DNA of 60,839 nt from Clostridia bacterium (GCA_017429265.1 JAFRPG010000006.1:1-60839), one strand, 5' to 3'; positions 46,093 through 55,485 are shown, counted from the stretch's first letter. The notes: generated from the sequence alone by a model not told the origin. Program-made: numbers and translations.

Positions 46093-48684
46093 TCACTTCG
46101 CCTCGGCCCAGGTACGGCCGGTGTGGACCTCCGCCTCGAGGGGTACGCGCAGGGTGATGACGCCTTCCATGCAGGTCTTCAGCAGGGCCGCGGCGGCCTC
46201 GGCTTCCTCCGGCGGGCACTCGAGGATCAGCTCGTCGTGCACCTGGAGGATCAGCTTGCTCCGCATGCCGTGCTCGCGCAGGGCCGCGTCCACGGCGACC
46301 ATCGCGGCCTTGATGATGTCGGCGGCGGTGCCCTGGACGGGGGTGTTCATCGCGGCGCGCTTGCCGAACTCGCGCACGGCGGCCTGCTTGCTCTGCAGCT
46401 CGGGCAGGGCGCGGCGGCGGTGCATCATCGTCTCCGCCCAGCCGCGCTCCTGGCCCAGGGCGACCGCCTCGTCCATGAAGTGGCGCACGCCCGGATACTT
46501 GGCGAAGTAGCGGTTGATGAAGTCCTGGGCCTCGGCCCGGCTGACCCCGGTGTTCCGCGCCAGGCCGAACCCGCTGATCCCGTAGATCAGGCCGAAGTTG
46601 ACGGCCTTGGCGTTGGAGCGCAGGGCGGGGGTGACCCGGTCGAGCGGCACGTCGAAGATCTCCGATGCCGTGCGGGCATGGATGTCCTGCCCGTGGGTGA
46701 AGGCGTCCACCATCGCGGCGTCGCCGGAGAAGTGGGCCATCAGCCGCAGTTCGATCTGGCTGTAGTCGGCGTCGACCAGCACCCAGCCCGCCCGGGGCAG
46801 GAAGGCCTCGCGGATCTCGCGCCCTTCCTCGGTGCGGACGGGGATATTCTGCAGGTTCGGCTCGGAGGAGGAGATGCGGCCGGTGGCCGTCGCGACCTGG
46901 TCGAAGGTGGAGTGGATGCGGCCCTCGCCGTCGATCAGCGGGAGCATGCCCTCGATGTAGGTGCCGTTGAGCTTGACCAGCTGGCGGTAGCGCAGGAGGG
47001 GCTCGATCACTTCCGGGGCGATGCCGCGCAGGTCCTCCAGCACCTCGGCGGAGGTGGAGTATCCCTTGGTGGTCTTCTTGCCGTGGGGGAGCTGCATCTC
47101 CTCAAAGAGAACATGGCCGAGCTGCTGCGGGCTGTTGAGGTTGAAGCGTGTTCCGCCGCAGGCTTTGTAAACCGCCTCGCGGAGGGCATCGATCTCCTTC
47201 ACGTAGCGGTCGCCGAGGCGGCGCAGGAAGGCGGCGTCCACAGAGAAGCCGGCCTCCTCCATCCGGAAGAGCACGTGGGTGAGGGGCAGCTCGACGTCCT
47301 CCATCAGGGGGAGCATCTGCTCGGCCTCGACCTTCCGCTTCTGCCAGCGCGCAAGGCTTGCGATGCCGCGGGCGTCGTCGGGGAGATCGCCGCGCAGACT
47401 CTGGAAGGCGTAGGACTTCTCCTGCGGGTTGAGGAGGTACGCGCCGAGCATCGTGTCCCAGGCGAAGCGCTCCGGCAGGGGGGCGCCGGCCCTGCGCAGG
47501 CTGTGCAGCAGGCGCTTGCCGTCGTGGACGAGGGCCGGGTGCGCGCACAGCTCCTCCGCGAGGGCGCGCAGGACCTCCGCCGGGTCCGCGCCGGGGGTCA
47601 GCAGGTCGCCGCCGAGGGTGACCCGTGCCCAGCACCCGTCCGCGGCGCAGAGGCTGACGGCGGCATCGGTCAGATGCAGGGCGAGCGGACGGATCTCCGC
47701 GGGGAGGGAGGTCAGCCAGGCGCGCAGGGCGTCGGCGCTCTGCAGTTCCTCCGCGGGCGTGTCGGCGGGGGCCGACGGAGCGCCGTCTGCTGGTGCAGGG
47801 GACGCCGCGGCTGCCGGGGCCGCTCCGCCCTCCCCGGTGATCCGCCGGATGACCTGGTTCAGCTGCAGCTTCTCCAGGGCCGGGACGGCGAGGCGCAGGT
47901 CGGGCACGGTGCAGTCGGAGAGCCGCCAGGCCACCGGAGCGTCGCGGCGGATCGTCGCGAGATCCTTGCACATGCGCGCCTGGTCGGCCCCGGCGATCAG
48001 CTTTTCGCCGAGCTTGCCCTTCACCTCGCCCGCGTGGGCCAGGACGTTCTCCAGCGTGCCGTACTGCTGCAGGAGCTTGACGGCGGTCTTGTCGCCGATG
48101 CCGGGCACGCCGGGGATGTTGTCGCTGGAGTCGCCGGCCAGGCCCTTCCAGTCAGTGACCTGCTCGGGGGTGAAGCCGTACTCCTCATAGACCGACGCCG
48201 GGGTGAAGCGCACGGTCTCGCTGATGCCCTTGCGCGTGAAAAGCAGGGTGGCGCCGTGGCCCACCAGCTGCAGGGCGTCCCGGTCGCCGGTGAGCAGCAG
48301 GGGCGCGACGCCCGCGTCCGTGCCGAGGCGGGAGAGGGTGCCCAGGAGGTCGTCGGCTTCCCAGCCCGCGAGGCTGTAGCGGCGGATGCCCATCGCGTCG
48401 AGCAGGCCGTACAGGGTGTCGAACTGCTGGCGGAGCTCCGGCGGGGTCGCCCTGCGGCCGGCCTTGTATTCCGGGTAGGCCGTGTGGCGGAAGGTCGGCC
48501 CGTGCTCGTCGAAGCAGACCGCGAGATAGACCGCGTTCTCCTCACGCACCGCCTTCAGCAGCATCATCAGAAAGCCGTGGATCGCGTTGGTATAGATGCC
48601 CTCCGGGGTGTTCATCAGGGGCAGGGCGTGGAAGGCCCGGTGGAGGAGGCTGTTGCCGTCGATAATCAGAAATGGTTCTTGCAT
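46093..48684 (-). CDS. polA: DNA polymerase I
   Basis: 863 aa. Residues 1-290 are the 5' nuclease (FLIIDGNSLLHRAFHAL, AGDSSDNIPGVPGIGDKTA). Residues about 310-470 are a 3'-5' exonuclease-like domain that lacks the usual metal-binding Asp/Glu (reads RPLALHLTDAAVSLC), so proofreading is likely lost. Residues about 480-863 are the polymerase with VDADYSQIELRLMAHFSGD, the finger helix RSNAKAVNFGLIYG and QVHDELILE. It acts in repair and removal of RNA primers. GGAGAG precedes the start. Confidence 0.97.
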   Translation of the reverse strand: MQEPFLIIDGNSLLHRAFHALPLMNTPEGIYTNAIHGFLMMLLKAVREENAVYLAVCFDEHGPTFRHTAYPEYKAGRRATPPELRQQFDTLYGLLDAMGIRRYSLAGWEADDLLGTLSRLGTDAGVAPLLLTGDRDALQLVGHGATLLFTRKGISETVRFTPASVYEEYGFTPEQVTDWKGLAGDSSDNIPGVPGIGDKTAVKLLQQYGTLENVLAHAGEVKGKLGEKLIAGADQARMCKDLATIRRDAPVAWRLSDCTVPDLRLAVPALEKLQLNQVIRRITGEGGAAPAAAASPAPADGAPSAPADTPAEELQSADALRAWLTSLPAEIRPLALHLTDAAVSLCAADGCWARVTLGGDLLTPGADPAEVLRALAEELCAHPALVHDGKRLLHSLRRAGAPLPERFAWDTMLGAYLLNPQEKSYAFQSLRGDLPDDARGIASLARWQKRKVEAEQMLPLMEDVELPLTHVLFRMEEAGFSVDAAFLRRLGDRYVKEIDALREAVYKACGGTRFNLNSPQQLGHVLFEEMQLPHGKKTTKGYSTSAEVLEDLRGIAPEVIEPLLRYRQLVKLNGTYIEGMLPLIDGEGRIHSTFDQVATATGRISSSEPNLQNIPVRTEEGREIREAFLPRAGWVLVDADYSQIELRLMAHFSGDAAMVDAFTHGQDIHARTASEIFDVPLDRVTPALRSNAKAVNFGLIYGISGFGLARNTGVSRAEAQDFINRYFAKYPGVRHFMDEAVALGQERGWAETMMHRRRALPELQSKQAAVREFGKRAAMNTPVQGTAADIIKAAMVAVDAALREHGMRSKLILQVHDELILECPPEEAEAAAALLKTCMEGVITLRVPLEAEVHTGRTWAEAK

Positions 48685-48731
48685 GGCGGTTCTCTCCGTT
48701 TCGGCTGTCTGTCGGGAAAGCTTGCAGGGAA

Positions 48732-48760
48732 ACTATAGCATAGCCGCGGGGAATGGTCAA
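48732..48760 (-). promoter_or_regulatory. polA promoter
   Basis: On the minus strand, TTGACC (48755-48760) and TATAGT (48732-48737), 17 bp apart. MITE copy 4 begins 7 bp upstream of the -35. Confidence 0.75.
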
Positions 48761-48766
48761 GAAAAC

Positions 48767-49041
48767 GGTTCTTCACGGAAAGTCCTGGAAAGCATATGGG
48801 AGGGATTCGCGCTCTGCGGAGCGCGCCAGGGGCTTTCCGATCGCCCCTGGACCCTTCGGGACCGCATCTTCCTTTTATGATGTTTAGAAAAGCAATAGTG
48901 AAAAAGAACCTTACAATACCGGGACCTGTCTTTTGCGGGATGGCTCCGAAGGAGTCCAGAGGGCGATCGGAAAGCCCTCTGGTGCGCCCGCAGGCGCATT
49001 CCCTCATCAACGGAGTTTCCCTAACTAAACGTGAAAGAACC
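48767..49041. mobile_element. MITE-like element, copy 4 (275 bp)
   Basis: Left end GGTTCTTCACGGAAAGTCCT; right end in reverse complement GGTTCTTTCACGTTTAGTTA. Arms as in the others, with a distinct A/T-rich centre. It lies directly upstream of the polA promoter. Confidence 0.85.
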
Positions 49042-49046
49042 AGAAT

Positions 49047-49098
49047 AGCGCTTCTTCACGGATCCTTGGGGAAAGGGGGTATGCGTCCGCGGAACGCG
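49047..49098. repeat. MITE end fragment
   Basis: Positions 49050-49080 (CTTCTTCACGGATCCTTGGG onward) repeat the left end of the MITE-like element, followed by GC-rich CCGCGGAACGCGG. The rest is missing. It is probably the scrap of another copy, placed right after copy 4. Confidence 0.45.
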
Positions 49099-49144
49099 GA
49101 ACCTTTTCCCTTTTCATGAATGACATACGGCATCGCACGTCGGC

Positions 49145-49180
49145 AAAAAATGACAGGGCCGGAGTCATCACTCCGGCCCT
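49145..49180 (-). terminator. Terminator of the small-gene pair
   Basis: A perfect 10-bp stem (AGGGCCGGAG / CTCCGGCCCT) with a 6-nt loop, followed on the minus strand by GTCATTTTTT. It lies 14 bp after the stop of the 150-aa protein gene. Confidence 0.85.
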
Positions 49181-49193
49181 TTGGGGGTCTGTG

Positions 49194-49646
49194 TCACGCG
49201 TCTGTGCCCGCCGCTTTGGCCTTTGCCTTCAGCGCCGCGAAGACCTGCTTCTGTGCCGGGAGACGGTCCCAGCGCGGGTAGCGGCTGCCGTAGGCCTTCA
49301 GGATATCCTTCGCGTCCTCCGGGCGCAGGAGGGGGATCAGCGGCAGGCTGTGCCGCTCGGCGGCGCGGAGCATCCACTGCGCTGACAGCGGCCACGGGGC
49401 GTCCCCCTCCCGGAGAAGAAGGGTCCGCACCGCCTCCCGCGCTTCGTCCCCCGAGGGCTTTCCTTCCGCGACCGCTTCGGCCGCCTGCCGCACCCGCTCA
49501 TCAAAGCGCTCGTGGCAGGTGTCATCCCCGATCGCGCGGCCGATGCCGAACAGACCGTCCGTGGGCCTGCTCTTCTTCTCCGCTGCCTCCAGCTCCGTCC
49601 GATAATCCAGGTACGCCTGCTCCAGCGCTGTCCGTGCCGTCTCCAT
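49194..49646 (-). CDS. Hypothetical cytosolic helical protein (150 aa)
   Basis: Start taken at ATG 49646, with AAGGGAG 9 nt upstream; the ATG at 49655 touches the site. The protein is strongly helical and charged (METARTALEQAYLDYRTELE), with a segment RLPAQKQVFAALKAKAKA at the end. No family was recognised. It starts 20 bp after the 81-aa membrane protein gene and shares its transcript. Confidence 0.6.
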   Translation of the reverse strand: METARTALEQAYLDYRTELEAAEKKSRPTDGLFGIGRAIGDDTCHERFDERVRQAAEAVAEGKPSGDEAREAVRTLLLREGDAPWPLSAQWMLRAAERHSLPLIPLLRPEDAKDILKAYGSRYPRWDRLPAQKQVFAALKAKAKAAGTDA

Positions 49647-49666
49647 CTGCCGCATCTCCCTTGCCG

Positions 49667-49912
49667 TCACTTCAGGCTGTCCTTGCTGTCGCTGTCCTCC
49701 TCGTCGGATGACTGCCCGCGCCGCCACTCGAGGAAGGCGTAGACCAGCAGCCCGACGGCGGCGAGCGCGAAGAGCACGATGAACAGGATCCGGACCGCGG
49801 GCGCCATGGAGGTGTTCGGGTCGTCGGCACCGTCGAACAGGCCGTAGGCGAGGTACAGCAGATAGGCCGCGGCCGCGGCCAGGATCGCGGGATGCGCTTT
49901 CTGCCAGTTCAA
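49667..49912 (-). CDS. Small two-helix membrane protein (81 aa)
   Basis: Start taken at TTG 49912, placed behind GGGGGAAGC; a longer frame to 50044 overlaps the permease gene and reads unlike protein. Two helices (about 8-25 and 44-66) and an acidic, Ser-rich tail (QSSDEEDSDSKDSLK). Role unknown. Confidence 0.6.
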   Translation of the reverse strand: MNWQKAHPAILAAAAAYLLYLAYGLFDGADDPNTSMAPAVRILFIVLFALAAVGLLVYAFLEWRRGQSSDEEDSDSKDSLK

Positions 49913-49938
49913 TGCGGCTTCCCCCTTTTTACACGACA

Positions 49939-49967
49939 GGCCCTCGCGACGGATGGTCACGAGGGCC
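49939..49967 (-). terminator. Hairpin after the GguB-type permease gene
   Basis: A perfect 8-bp stem (GGCCCTCG / CGAGGGCC) with a 13-nt loop and no T-run right after on the minus strand. It may partly end the sugar transport message. Confidence 0.5.
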
Positions 49968-49988
49968 CGATGCAAGCGTTTGCCTCCG

Positions 49989-51191
49989 TCACTTGTTTTT
50001 CTTCTGTGACAGGATGTCGAATGCCACGGCTGCCAGCAGCACAAAGCCCTTGACGATGTACTGGAAGTGCTGGTCCAAATTGATGGCGATCATGCCCAGG
50101 TTGATGACGCCGATGAGGGTGGCGCCGATCACCATGCCGATGATGGTGCCCGCGCCGCCGCTGGCGGACACGCCACCCACCACGCAGGCCGCGATGGCGT
50201 CCATCTCGTAGTTCAGGCCTGCGTTGGGCATCGCGGTCTGGAAGCGCGCCATGTTGATCATGGTGGCCAGGGTGGTCAGGACGGCCATGTTCAGGTAAGC
50301 CAGGAACATGATCCGGCGGGTATTGACACCGGAAAGCCGCGCGGCCTCCATGTTGCTGCCCACCACATAGAAGTGGCGGCCGATGGTGGTCTTGCTGGTG
50401 ATGAAGGAATAGATCAGGATGATGCCCACCACCCACAGGAGGGGCACCGGCAGACCCTTGTCCATGGCCAGCTGGGTCATCAACAGGATGATCCCGGCGG
50501 CGCTGATGCCGCCCTTGAGGCAAGTCATGTACAGGGGATCAATGGAGTAGCCTTTCTCCTTCCGCTTGTTCCGATTGTAGAACAGCAGGAAGACGACAGC
50601 GCCGGCCGCCAGCAGGCCGATGACAAAGCATGGCCAGTTAAACCCTTCGGTCGGGAAGAGAACACCCTTGTAGAAGATTTGCAGGAAGGATTCCGGCAGG
50701 TAGGCGAGGCTCTTGTTCACCGGATCAGCCCAGTTCAGGAGCGCCGTGCCCAGGCCGCGGAAGGCCAGGAAGAAGGTCAGGGTCGCGATCCACGGCGGGA
50801 TCCGCACATAGGCGATCAGATAGCCCAGCAGCGAGCCGTAGAGGACGCCGATGCCCAGCATCATCAGGATAGACAGGGGCGTGCCGAGGTTCAGCACGTG
50901 GATCGGATTCTTCTCCGTGCCCATGTTGGTGGACATGAAGAAGGCGCCCAGCGCACCGAAAAGGCAGACCGTTGCGCCGCAGCTCAGGTCGATATTGCCG
51001 CCGGTCAGCATGCACATCAGCATGCCCGCGCCGAGGATGAAGACGTAGGCGTTGTTCTTGACAAGGTCGGTGAAGGTGTTCGCGCTGAAGAATCCGCCCT
51101 TGGTCAGGATCACAAACAGCACATACACAAGAACCAGGACAATGAGCATGACGTTCTTTTTCAGAACGGCAAGGACCGATTTGCTTTCCAT
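49989..51191 (-). CDS. Monosaccharide ABC importer permease (GguB/XylH type), second permease
   Basis: 400 aa with eight to ten helices. BPD_transp_2 family marks are visible: GAGMLMCMLTGGNIDLSCGA, GLGTALL, and near the C-terminus GGVSASGGAGTIIGMVIGA and ATLIGVINLGMIAINLD. An insertion of about 70 residues in the middle, with RKEKGYSID, is typical of the XylH/GguB branch. The gene follows another permease of the same family by 21 bp. The pair may form a heterodimer. Confidence 0.9.
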   Translation of the reverse strand: MESKSVLAVLKKNVMLIVLVLVYVLFVILTKGGFFSANTFTDLVKNNAYVFILGAGMLMCMLTGGNIDLSCGATVCLFGALGAFFMSTNMGTEKNPIHVLNLGTPLSILMMLGIGVLYGSLLGYLIAYVRIPPWIATLTFFLAFRGLGTALLNWADPVNKSLAYLPESFLQIFYKGVLFPTEGFNWPCFVIGLLAAGAVVFLLFYNRNKRKEKGYSIDPLYMTCLKGGISAAGIILLMTQLAMDKGLPVPLLWVVGIILIYSFITSKTTIGRHFYVVGSNMEAARLSGVNTRRIMFLAYLNMAVLTTLATMINMARFQTAMPNAGLNYEMDAIAACVVGGVSASGGAGTIIGMVIGATLIGVINLGMIAINLDQHFQYIVKGFVLLAAVAFDILSQKKNK

Positions 51192-51212
51192 TGTTTTGTC
51201 CTCCTTCCTGTG

Positions 51213-52574
51213 TCAGCGCTTGCGCCGCTTCGAGAGCACGTCGAACAGCACGGCCGCCAGCAGAACGAGGCCCTTGACCACTTTCTTGTAGGGGTCCTCC
51301 ACGCCGTTGAGGTCCATGCCCTTGTTGATGACGCCCATCAGGATCGCGCCGATGATCATGCCGGACACCTTGCCGGTGCCGCCGTAGGCGGACGCGCCGC
51401 CAATGAAGCACGCGGCGATGGCGTCCATCTCATAGCCTTCGCCGTATTTGGGGTCGATACCCTTGTTGAGGCCTGTTGTCAGGGCGCCGGCCAGACCGGC
51501 CAGCAGGCCGATGTTGGCATAGGCGAACCAGTAGACGTTGCGGGTCTTGATGCCGGACAGCGCGGTGGCCTTCTCATTGCCGCCGACGGCGTACAGGTGA
51601 CGGCCCATCGCAGTCCGGTTGGTGATGTAAGCGTACACGCCAAGCACCAGGAGGATCCAGACCAGGACCATCGGGAAGCCCTTGTAATAGCTCAGCGCAA
51701 GGCTCAGCCAGATGATGGCGAGGGAGACGATCACGGTGGTGATGATCTGCCCCGGGACGGACTGCTTGATGCCCATCTTCTTCTGGACGATCATCTTGCG
51801 CACCATCATTGCGATGAAGATCAGCGCCGCCAGCAGACCGATCAGGAAGCTGATGACATCGAAGTTCTTTGCGCTGTTGACGCCGAACAGCAGGTTCCGG
51901 AAGAAGCTGCCTTCCCGGGTGAAGATCTTCTCGACGCTGGCGATCCAACCGTCTTTGGCCGATTGCTCCAGCGCGGGGAACCATCCCCTCAGGACAGACG
52001 ACACATAGCTGTTATTGTAGCTGCCGAAGAATTTGACGAAATCGGAATCCTTGGCGATCATGCCGACGTGGGATTCGCCGTTCATGATCCAGGAGGCAAA
52101 GCCGCGGTACGCATAGAAGCCGGACAGTGTCGCGATGAACGCCGGCACCCGGATCTTGGCGATCCAGAAGCCCTGGAACACGCCGATGACCAGGCCGATC
52201 CCCATCATGGCCAGCACAGCCAGCCACATGTTGATCTTGGCCTCCAGCATGATGCAGCCCACCGCGCCGGCCAGACACACGACCGAGCCGACGGACAGAT
52301 CGATGTTGCCGCCGGTCAGGATGCACAGCAGCATACCGGTGGCCAGGATGAAGACGTAGGTGTTGGCCGTGATCAGGCTGGTCAGGTTTTTGGAGGAAAG
52401 GATACTGTTCTTTTCTTCCACGAGGACACCGAAGAAGATGACCACGGCCACCAGCGCGAGGACCATGGTGTACTTGCGGAAAAAGTTGCCGATCATCAGG
52501 CCGATGTTCTTCGGCTCTCTGCGGGGAACCGGGGTCTTCTCCGTTCCCTGTCCGCCAATGACTTGTTCACTCAT
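51213..52574 (-). CDS. Monosaccharide ABC importer permease (GguB/XylH type), first permease
   Basis: 453 aa from ATG 52574 (AAGGGGGG at 9 nt). GMLLCILTGGNIDLSVGS, GFYAYRGFASWI, and GGASAYGGTGKVSGMIIGA mark the family. It has a central insertion larger than in the neighbour permease (about 175-235, WFPALEQSAKDGWIASVEK). Together with the ATPase and ChvE-like protein it forms a sugar importer. Usual systems encode one permease; the second copy here is unusual. Confidence 0.92.
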   Translation of the reverse strand: MSEQVIGGQGTEKTPVPRREPKNIGLMIGNFFRKYTMVLALVAVVIFFGVLVEEKNSILSSKNLTSLITANTYVFILATGMLLCILTGGNIDLSVGSVVCLAGAVGCIMLEAKINMWLAVLAMMGIGLVIGVFQGFWIAKIRVPAFIATLSGFYAYRGFASWIMNGESHVGMIAKDSDFVKFFGSYNNSYVSSVLRGWFPALEQSAKDGWIASVEKIFTREGSFFRNLLFGVNSAKNFDVISFLIGLLAALIFIAMMVRKMIVQKKMGIKQSVPGQIITTVIVSLAIIWLSLALSYYKGFPMVLVWILLVLGVYAYITNRTAMGRHLYAVGGNEKATALSGIKTRNVYWFAYANIGLLAGLAGALTTGLNKGIDPKYGEGYEMDAIAACFIGGASAYGGTGKVSGMIIGAILMGVINKGMDLNGVEDPYKKVVKGLVLLAAVLFDVLSKRRKR

Positions 52575-52576
52575 CG

Positions 52577-54121
52577 TCACGCCCCCCTTCCGGATCGGAT
52601 GATCGCTGCCATGATGCTCTCCTGGGAAGCCTCCGCGGCCGGGACCTCATCGATGATCCTGCCTTCGTTCATGACGTAGACACGGTCGCTCATGTTCAGC
52701 ACCTCGGGGAGCTCGGAGGAGATCATCACGACACTTTTACCGGCAGCTGCCAGGTCGTTGATGATGCAGTAGATCTCGTACTTGGCGCCGACGTCGATGC
52801 CGCGGGTGGGCTCGTCGAGGATCAGGATCTCGGGCTCAGCGAACATCCACTTGGCCAGCAGCACCTTCTGCTGGTTGCCGCCCGAGAGGTTGCCGACCAG
52901 CTGTTCCACGGAAGGCGTCTTGATCTGCAGCTTGCCGCGGTATTCCTCTGCCGCCGCGTACTCCTTGTCGCCGTCGATAACGGTCCGGCTGGAAACGGCT
53001 CTGAGATTCGCCAGGGTGGTGTTGACGGTGATGGATTTGTTCAGGATCAGGCCGTTGCCCTTGCGGTCTTCGGTGACGTAGGCGATCTTGTGCCGGATGG
53101 CTTCCGCGACGCTCTTGCGCATCTTGACGGGCTGTCCGTCCAGCTTCAGCTCACCGGTGATGCCCACACCGTAGCTCTGGCCGAAGATGCTCATGGCCAG
53201 CTCGGTCCGTCCGGCACCCATCAGGCCGTAAATGCCGATAACCTCGCCCGCGCGGACATAGATCGAAACATCGTCCACGACCTTGCGCTCGGAATAGAGC
53301 GGGTGGCGAACGGTCCAGTGGCTGACCTCCATCTTGACTTCGCCGGGGACCACGTGGGGGCGCTTGGGGAAACGGTTTGTGATCTCACGTCCCACCATGC
53401 CCTTGATGATCCGCTCCTCGCTCACCGGTTCCGTGCCGTGGTTGTCGATGGTTTCGATGGTCGAGCCGTCGCGCAGGACTGTAATCTTATCCGCCACATA
53501 GGACACTTCGTTCAGCTTGTGGGTGATGATGATCATGGTCATCCCCTGCTGCTTGAAGCTGAGCATCAGGTCCAGCAGTGCGCGTGAATCTTCTTCGTTC
53601 AGGGAGGACGTCGGTTCGTCCAGGATCAGCAGCCGGGCTTTCTTGGCCAGGGCCTTGGCGATTTCCACCAGCTGCTGCTTGCCCGTGCCGATCGTCTTGA
53701 TCAGCTCTTTGGAGCTTTCCGTGAGGCCCACCATTCTCAGGTACTTATCGGCCTCGGCATAAGTCTTGTTCCAGTTGATGGCGAACTTGTGTCCCTGCTC
53801 GTTGCCAAGGAACATGTTTTCGCCGATGGTCATCTCGGGCACCAGCGCCAGCTCCTGATGGATGATCACGATGCCCTTCTTTTCGGAATCCTTGATGTTG
53901 GAAAACTTGCAGACTTCTCCGTCGTAAACGATGTCTCCCTCGTACGTCCCATGGGGGTAGATCCCGCTCAGCACGTTCATCAGGGTGGATTTTCCGGCAC
54001 CGTTCTCGCCGACCAGCGCGTGAATCTCGCCCTCTTCCACCTGAAAGTTCACGTTGTCAAGCGCTTTGACACCCGGAAAAGTCTTGGTGATATTTTTCAT
54101 CTCAAGCAGAATCTTGCCCAT
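52577..54121 (-). CDS. Monosaccharide ABC importer ATPase (GguA/XylG type)
   Basis: 514 aa with two ABC domains. The first has the intact Walker A GENGAGKS and signature '[14 protein letters not shown]'; the second has the degenerate Walker [10 protein letters not shown] and the signature [15 protein letters not shown]. This double-domain form is normal for RbsA/XylG/MglA proteins. Start ATG 54121 follows GGGAGGATCGCC. It overlaps none of its neighbours and ends 3 bp before the first permease start. Confidence 0.95.
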   Translation of the reverse strand: MGKILLEMKNITKTFPGVKALDNVNFQVEEGEIHALVGENGAGKSTLMNVLSGIYPHGTYEGDIVYDGEVCKFSNIKDSEKKGIVIIHQELALVPEMTIGENMFLGNEQGHKFAINWNKTYAEADKYLRMVGLTESSKELIKTIGTGKQQLVEIAKALAKKARLLILDEPTSSLNEEDSRALLDLMLSFKQQGMTMIIITHKLNEVSYVADKITVLRDGSTIETIDNHGTEPVSEERIIKGMVGREITNRFPKRPHVVPGEVKMEVSHWTVRHPLYSERKVVDDVSIYVRAGEVIGIYGLMGAGRTELAMSIFGQSYGVGITGELKLDGQPVKMRKSVAEAIRHKIAYVTEDRKGNGLILNKSITVNTTLANLRAVSSRTVIDGDKEYAAAEEYRGKLQIKTPSVEQLVGNLSGGNQQKVLLAKWMFAEPEILILDEPTRGIDVGAKYEIYCIINDLAAAGKSVVMISSELPEVLNMSDRVYVMNEGRIIDEVPAAEASQESIMAAIIRSGRGA

Positions 54122-54172
54122 GGCGATCCTCCCGCTTTCCATAAAGATGGGAATCGGTTTCCTCTTCTGAAA

Positions 54173-54205
54173 CGATGCAGGTGAGCATGACGCCCACCTG
54201 CATCG
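54173..54205 (-). terminator. Hairpin between binding-protein and ATPase genes
   Basis: A perfect 11-bp stem (CGATGCAGGTG / CACCTGCATCG) with an 11-nt loop, and a second small stem CCGGTC/GACCGG at 54216-54230. No T-run. It probably lowers expression of the ATPase and permeases relative to the binding protein. Confidence 0.65.
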
Positions 54206-54242
54206 CCTCAATGATTCCGGTCAGAGACCGGCGATTGTCGGA

Positions 54243-55289
54243 TTACTGCAGCTGGTCGGGGGTGTAGTAGCCGGACTCGATCAGCAGCTCTTCGTAGTTG
54301 TTCACGTCAGCGAACACGGGCACGCACAGGAAGGAGGGCACGGTCACGACGCCGTTGTTGTAGGTCTCGGTGTCGTTCACTTCGACTTCCTCGCCGTTGA
54401 GGAGCTGGGTGACCATCTTGACGACCTGCTTGGCCAGCGTACGGGTGTCCTTGAACACGGACATGCTCTGCTCGCCTTCGATCATCTTCTTGGTGTTGGC
54501 GATGTCGCAGTCCTGACCGGTGATGATGGGCCACTCGCCGTCATAGTTGTCTTCCAGAGCGTTGATGACGCCCAGAGCGGTGGAGTCGTTGGAGCACAGC
54601 CAGGCCGCGATGTCGGAGCCGTCGTCATAGAAGGCGATGATGCTGTTCGCACGGTTCATGGCCGTCTCGGTCTTCCAGGCGGGAGTCGCAACTTCGGAGA
54701 ACTCGACCTGGCCGGACTTCACGACCAGCTTGCCGGCCTCGATGTAGGGCGCCAGGACGTCGATAGCGCCCTGATAGAAGTAGCCCGCGTTGTTGTCGCC
54801 GGGATCGCCGGCGGTGATTTCAAGGAAGAAGGGGCCTTCGGCGTTGTCGAGATCCAGCTGGTCACGGATGTACTCGCCCTGGATGGTGCCGACGGCATAG
54901 TTGTTGAAGGTGGCATAGTAGGAGACCCAGTCATGAGCCATCAGCAGACGGTCATAAGCGATAACCGGGATGTTCTTTTCCTTGGCCAGATCCAGGGCGG
55001 AGCCCAGGGAGGTGCTGGTGATCGCGGAGATGATGATAACATCACAGCCGTTGTTGATCATGCTGGTCACCTGGTTCAGCTGAATCTGCTCATCGTTGGC
55101 GGCGTACTGGAGGTCGACGACAAAGCCGGCTTCCTCGAACATCTTCTGCATGTTCGCGCCGTCCTGATTCCAGCGCTGGAGGTCCTTGGTGGGCATGGAG
55201 ATGCCGACCTTCTTCTGGTCTTCGGCCACAGCGCTGATGCAGGCGATCAGCATGGCGGCGCACAGGAGCAATGCAACGAGTTTCTTCAT
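54243..55289 (-). CDS. Monosaccharide-binding protein (ChvE type)
   Basis: 348 aa from ATG 55289 (AAAGGAG upstream). The signal peptide (1-22) contains LIAC, a possible lipobox at Cys17, and also an AVA cleavage site. The mature fold begins KKVGISMPTKDLQRWNQDG and has VIAYDRLLM, as in ChvE proteins that bind galactose, arabinose, glucose and related sugars. First gene of a five-gene-type importer operon read leftward (binding protein, ATPase, two permeases). Confidence 0.93.
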   Translation of the reverse strand: MKKLVALLLCAAMLIACISAVAEDQKKVGISMPTKDLQRWNQDGANMQKMFEEAGFVVDLQYAANDEQIQLNQVTSMINNGCDVIIISAITSTSLGSALDLAKEKNIPVIAYDRLLMAHDWVSYYATFNNYAVGTIQGEYIRDQLDLDNAEGPFFLEITAGDPGDNNAGYFYQGAIDVLAPYIEAGKLVVKSGQVEFSEVATPAWKTETAMNRANSIIAFYDDGSDIAAWLCSNDSTALGVINALEDNYDGEWPIITGQDCDIANTKKMIEGEQSMSVFKDTRTLAKQVVKMVTQLLNGEEVEVNDTETYNNGVVTVPSFLCVPVFADVNNYEELLIESGYYTPDQLQ

Positions 55290-55315
55290 ACGGACACACT
55301 CCTTTTCTTTTTTTC

Positions 55316-55333
55316 GTGGGCCACTTGGTCCAC
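55316..55333. promoter_or_regulatory. Operator-like palindrome before ChvE-type gene
   Basis: An 18-bp imperfect palindrome of the form GTGGnCCAnnTGGnCCAC, between promoter and ribosome site of the binding-protein gene. It could bind a LacI-family or other sugar regulator (inference). No such regulator is in the window. Confidence 0.45.
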
Positions 55334-55344
55334 ATACTGATGAC

Positions 55345-55372
55345 ATTTTACCATATTTCGCAGGGCTGTCAA
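55345..55372 (-). promoter_or_regulatory. Promoter of the ChvE-type operon
   Basis: On the minus strand, TTGACA (55367-55372) and TAAAAT (55345-55350), 16 bp apart. Confidence 0.8.
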
Positions 55373-55472
55373 GACAAAACAGGCCGATCTGGTGGAATTC
55401 CCGCCATTTTGATCAAATTTGAGCAGTCGCCCCTCAAAAGAAAAACACCGCGCAGGTTCCGCAGGTGCGGAA

Positions 55473-55485
55473 TGTGTGGTATAAT
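55473..55485 (+). promoter_or_regulatory. fdhD promoter (extended -10)
   Basis: TGTGTGG then TATAAT (55480-55485), with TG at the extended -10 place. The -35 (TTCCGC at 55457-55462, 17 bp) is weak. About 30 bp before the fdhD start. Confidence 0.6.

Noticed and set aside
48757..48999. Small proteins starting MRLRAHQRAFRSPSGLL and similar in each MITE copy
   Set aside because: They recur in every element because the DNA repeats; no ribosome site, and frames are broken differently in each copy.
49667..50044. Longer start (50044) of the 81-aa membrane protein
   Set aside because: The extra N-terminal part overlaps the permease gene end and is Cys/Trp/Arg-rich non-protein-like text; TTG 49912 has a ribosome site.
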